This document shows positions 47,836 through 49,371 of a stretch of 49,371 nucleotides of DNA, piece by piece. Position 1 is the first letter of the stretch, and each line of letters starts with the position of its first letter. The stretch covers positions 1 through 49,371 of the forward strand of contig JAOAJI010000006.1 of the NCBI GenBank assembly GCA_026414265.1, written 5' to 3'. The position numbers were made by a program, and so were the translations under genes. The stretch is from Microcaldota archaeon (GTDB taxonomy: Archaea; Micrarchaeota; Micrarchaeia; Anstonellales; SKW190). The notes below the pieces were generated by a model. That model was not told the origin of the DNA. It worked only from the letters and a program-made list of their open reading frames with translations, and searched no databases.

Positions 47836-48867
47836 TTAAAAAAAGTCATCTAATGTCTTTTGACCCTTAGGTATTTTTGTTATCTTATCTAAAGCTTTTC
47901 TCACCCTTTCTTCGGAAAAATCGTGCTCATGGCATAGAAATGAAACTATATTCTCTGAATCAATCTTTTTAAGTTGTAAAGCATCAATACTTACTTCTAC
48001 ATATTCCGGATTTAAATAAAAGTCTATTATTTCCAATATCGTATCGTAACCCTCTGCAAAGTTTATTTTTTCTTTCTCTACTAACTCGTTGAAAGTGTCG
48101 TATTTAGTAACAAGTTTGTATGCCTTTTTTGGTCCTATCCCTGAAATCCCTTCATTGAAGTCTGTACCTATTAGCACACCTAACCATACTAGTTTCTCTC
48201 TGCTCAAGTTAAGCTTCTGTTGTATTTCTTCCAATACTAACATTTCAGGTTCTATCTCTATTTCTCTGCCTTGAATTCTTCTCTTACCAGTTATAGATAA
48301 GTTTCGTACTAATCTAGTTGAACCAAAAAGTAGAGAATCGTAATCTTGAGAAGCTACTGCATAAACTAAATTTTTTCTTGAAAGAACAGATGCCAATGCT
48401 TCACCTTCAGAAGGAGCGTCTATGTAAGGAACACCCATATAACTCAAAAGTCTCTTACTCTCATTTATCATTGCAGAAGTCAAGTGCTCTTTCTGAGGAG
48501 CTAGTTTCTTTAAGAGTTCTTGGTCCTCAAGTTCTAATGCATGCTCGTATTCCATCTCTGCCTCTTTCCTTTTCTGCATCCTTTCTTTTTGAGTTTTTTC
48601 TTTCCATTTAGGGCTCTTGCCATCATATACAAAAACTGGCCTTATTCCTTCTTCCATCAATGACACAGTTCTATAAAATAAACCAGATAAATGGCCTGTT
48701 AAATTACCTTTTGAATCCATTAAAGGAGTGCCATCGTATTGCCTTACAGAAGCCAAAAACTGATGCAACAAGTTATACGCATCAAATGCGATTGTCTTGT
48801 ATGCTAAATCTTTGATAGAAATTTCGTGCACTACATCGTTCAATAAATCTTTAATCTTGACTCCCAT
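47836..48867 (-). CDS. fen: Flap endonuclease 1
   Basis: AFDAYNLLHQFLASVRQYDGTPLMDSKGNLTGHLSGLFYRT; APSEGEALAS; GTDFNEGISGIGPKKAYKL; C-terminal PIP box QKTLDDFF. Confidence 0.98.
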   Translation of the reverse strand: MGVKIKDLLNDVVHEISIKDLAYKTIAFDAYNLLHQFLASVRQYDGTPLMDSKGNLTGHLSGLFYRTVSLMEEGIRPVFVYDGKSPKWKEKTQKERMQKRKEAEMEYEHALELEDQELLKKLAPQKEHLTSAMINESKRLLSYMGVPYIDAPSEGEALASVLSRKNLVYAVASQDYDSLLFGSTRLVRNLSITGKRRIQGREIEIEPEMLVLEEIQQKLNLSREKLVWLGVLIGTDFNEGISGIGPKKAYKLVTKYDTFNELVEKEKINFAEGYDTILEIIDFYLNPEYVEVSIDALQLKKIDSENIVSFLCHEHDFSEERVRKALDKITKIPKGQKTLDDFF

Positions 48868-48943
48868 AAAAAAATTTTAATAAAAACTATTTTTATTTAG
48901 TCACATATAGTTCCTAAGCATATACACAGGAACATTAAAATGA

Positions 48944-49371
48944 TTATTGATTGCTATTTTTATCGAAATTTTTCAGAACAACATCTATTTCAGCAATTTT
49001 TCGCTCTAATTCACTTAATTCTAAATCGAATATGCGTTCTGTTCGTCTGATCAGTTCCTCAACTGAGTGCACATTCGCAGAGGTTAAACTAATATCATAA
49101 TCTAATAATTTTTGCATAACTCTCAAAACAGCTTCGTGAGCAATAACAGAAGGTAAAATAGAAATGCTTAAAGAAGAAATAGTAGTAAAGCCTAGCTTAT
49201 ATTTCAAATACAAGTACAGAGCACTAAACGTAGAAATTAACGTCCCAAAAGAAGTAAAAAGAGTAAGAGCTTCCTTTAGATTACTTCTCTTATCATAAAG
49301 AGTAAAACACTCTAAAAATTGTTGAGAATACTCTTTTCTGTAAGATTGTATGATATCATATAGCCTTGACG
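48944..49371 (-). CDS. Partial hypothetical membrane/coiled-coil protein (runs off right edge)
   Basis: The listed 89-aa ORF frame remains open to the window end: SRLYDIIQSYRKEYSQQFLECFTLYDKRSNLKEALTLFTSFGTLISTFSALYLYLKYKLG... Confidence 0.7.
   Translation of the reverse strand, partial: SRLYDIIQSYRKEYSQQFLECFTLYDKRSNLKEALTLFTSFGTLISTFSALYLYLKYKLGFTTISSLSISILPSVIAHEAVLRVMQKLLDYDISLTSANVHSVEELIRRTERIFDLELSELERKIAEIDVVLKNFDKNSNQ

Overview
AT-rich archaeal chromosome segment. The gene content (GatE, Orc1/Cdc6, FEN1, Hef-type helicase, archaeal topoisomerase IA, S8e/S26e/L41e, Sec61-beta, NurA, histone-fold protein) points to an archaeon. DPANN-like affiliation is an inference from gene style, not something I could test. 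Coding is dense on both strands, with three tRNA genes (Ser-UGA with a 27-nt intron at 37/38, Gln-CUG, Ala-UGC). I saw no rRNA, CRISPR array, transposon or prophage. The least explained part is the left 8.5 kb: three consecutive minus-strand genes for very large polytopic membrane proteins. One is 1717 aa with about 17 Cys-rich 'C-x-D-[TS]-D-G' repeats. One runs off the left edge and is missing from the ORF track. By eye, all three share the same transmembrane motif pattern, suggesting an uncharacterised cell-surface or translocation-type complex. Other notable items: a degenerate TtuA/Ncs6-like PP-loop pseudoenzyme, a tandem two-histone-fold protein next to cdc6 with an ORB-like sequence nearby, an overlooked 37-aa ribosomal protein L41e gene with a TTG start, a 28-aa membrane microprotein, an SPFH protein with an extra multi-TM N-terminus beside a second SPFH gene and NfeD, two further Cys-rich extracellular repeat proteins, and C-terminal PIP-box-like motifs on Hef-type helicase and FEN1.
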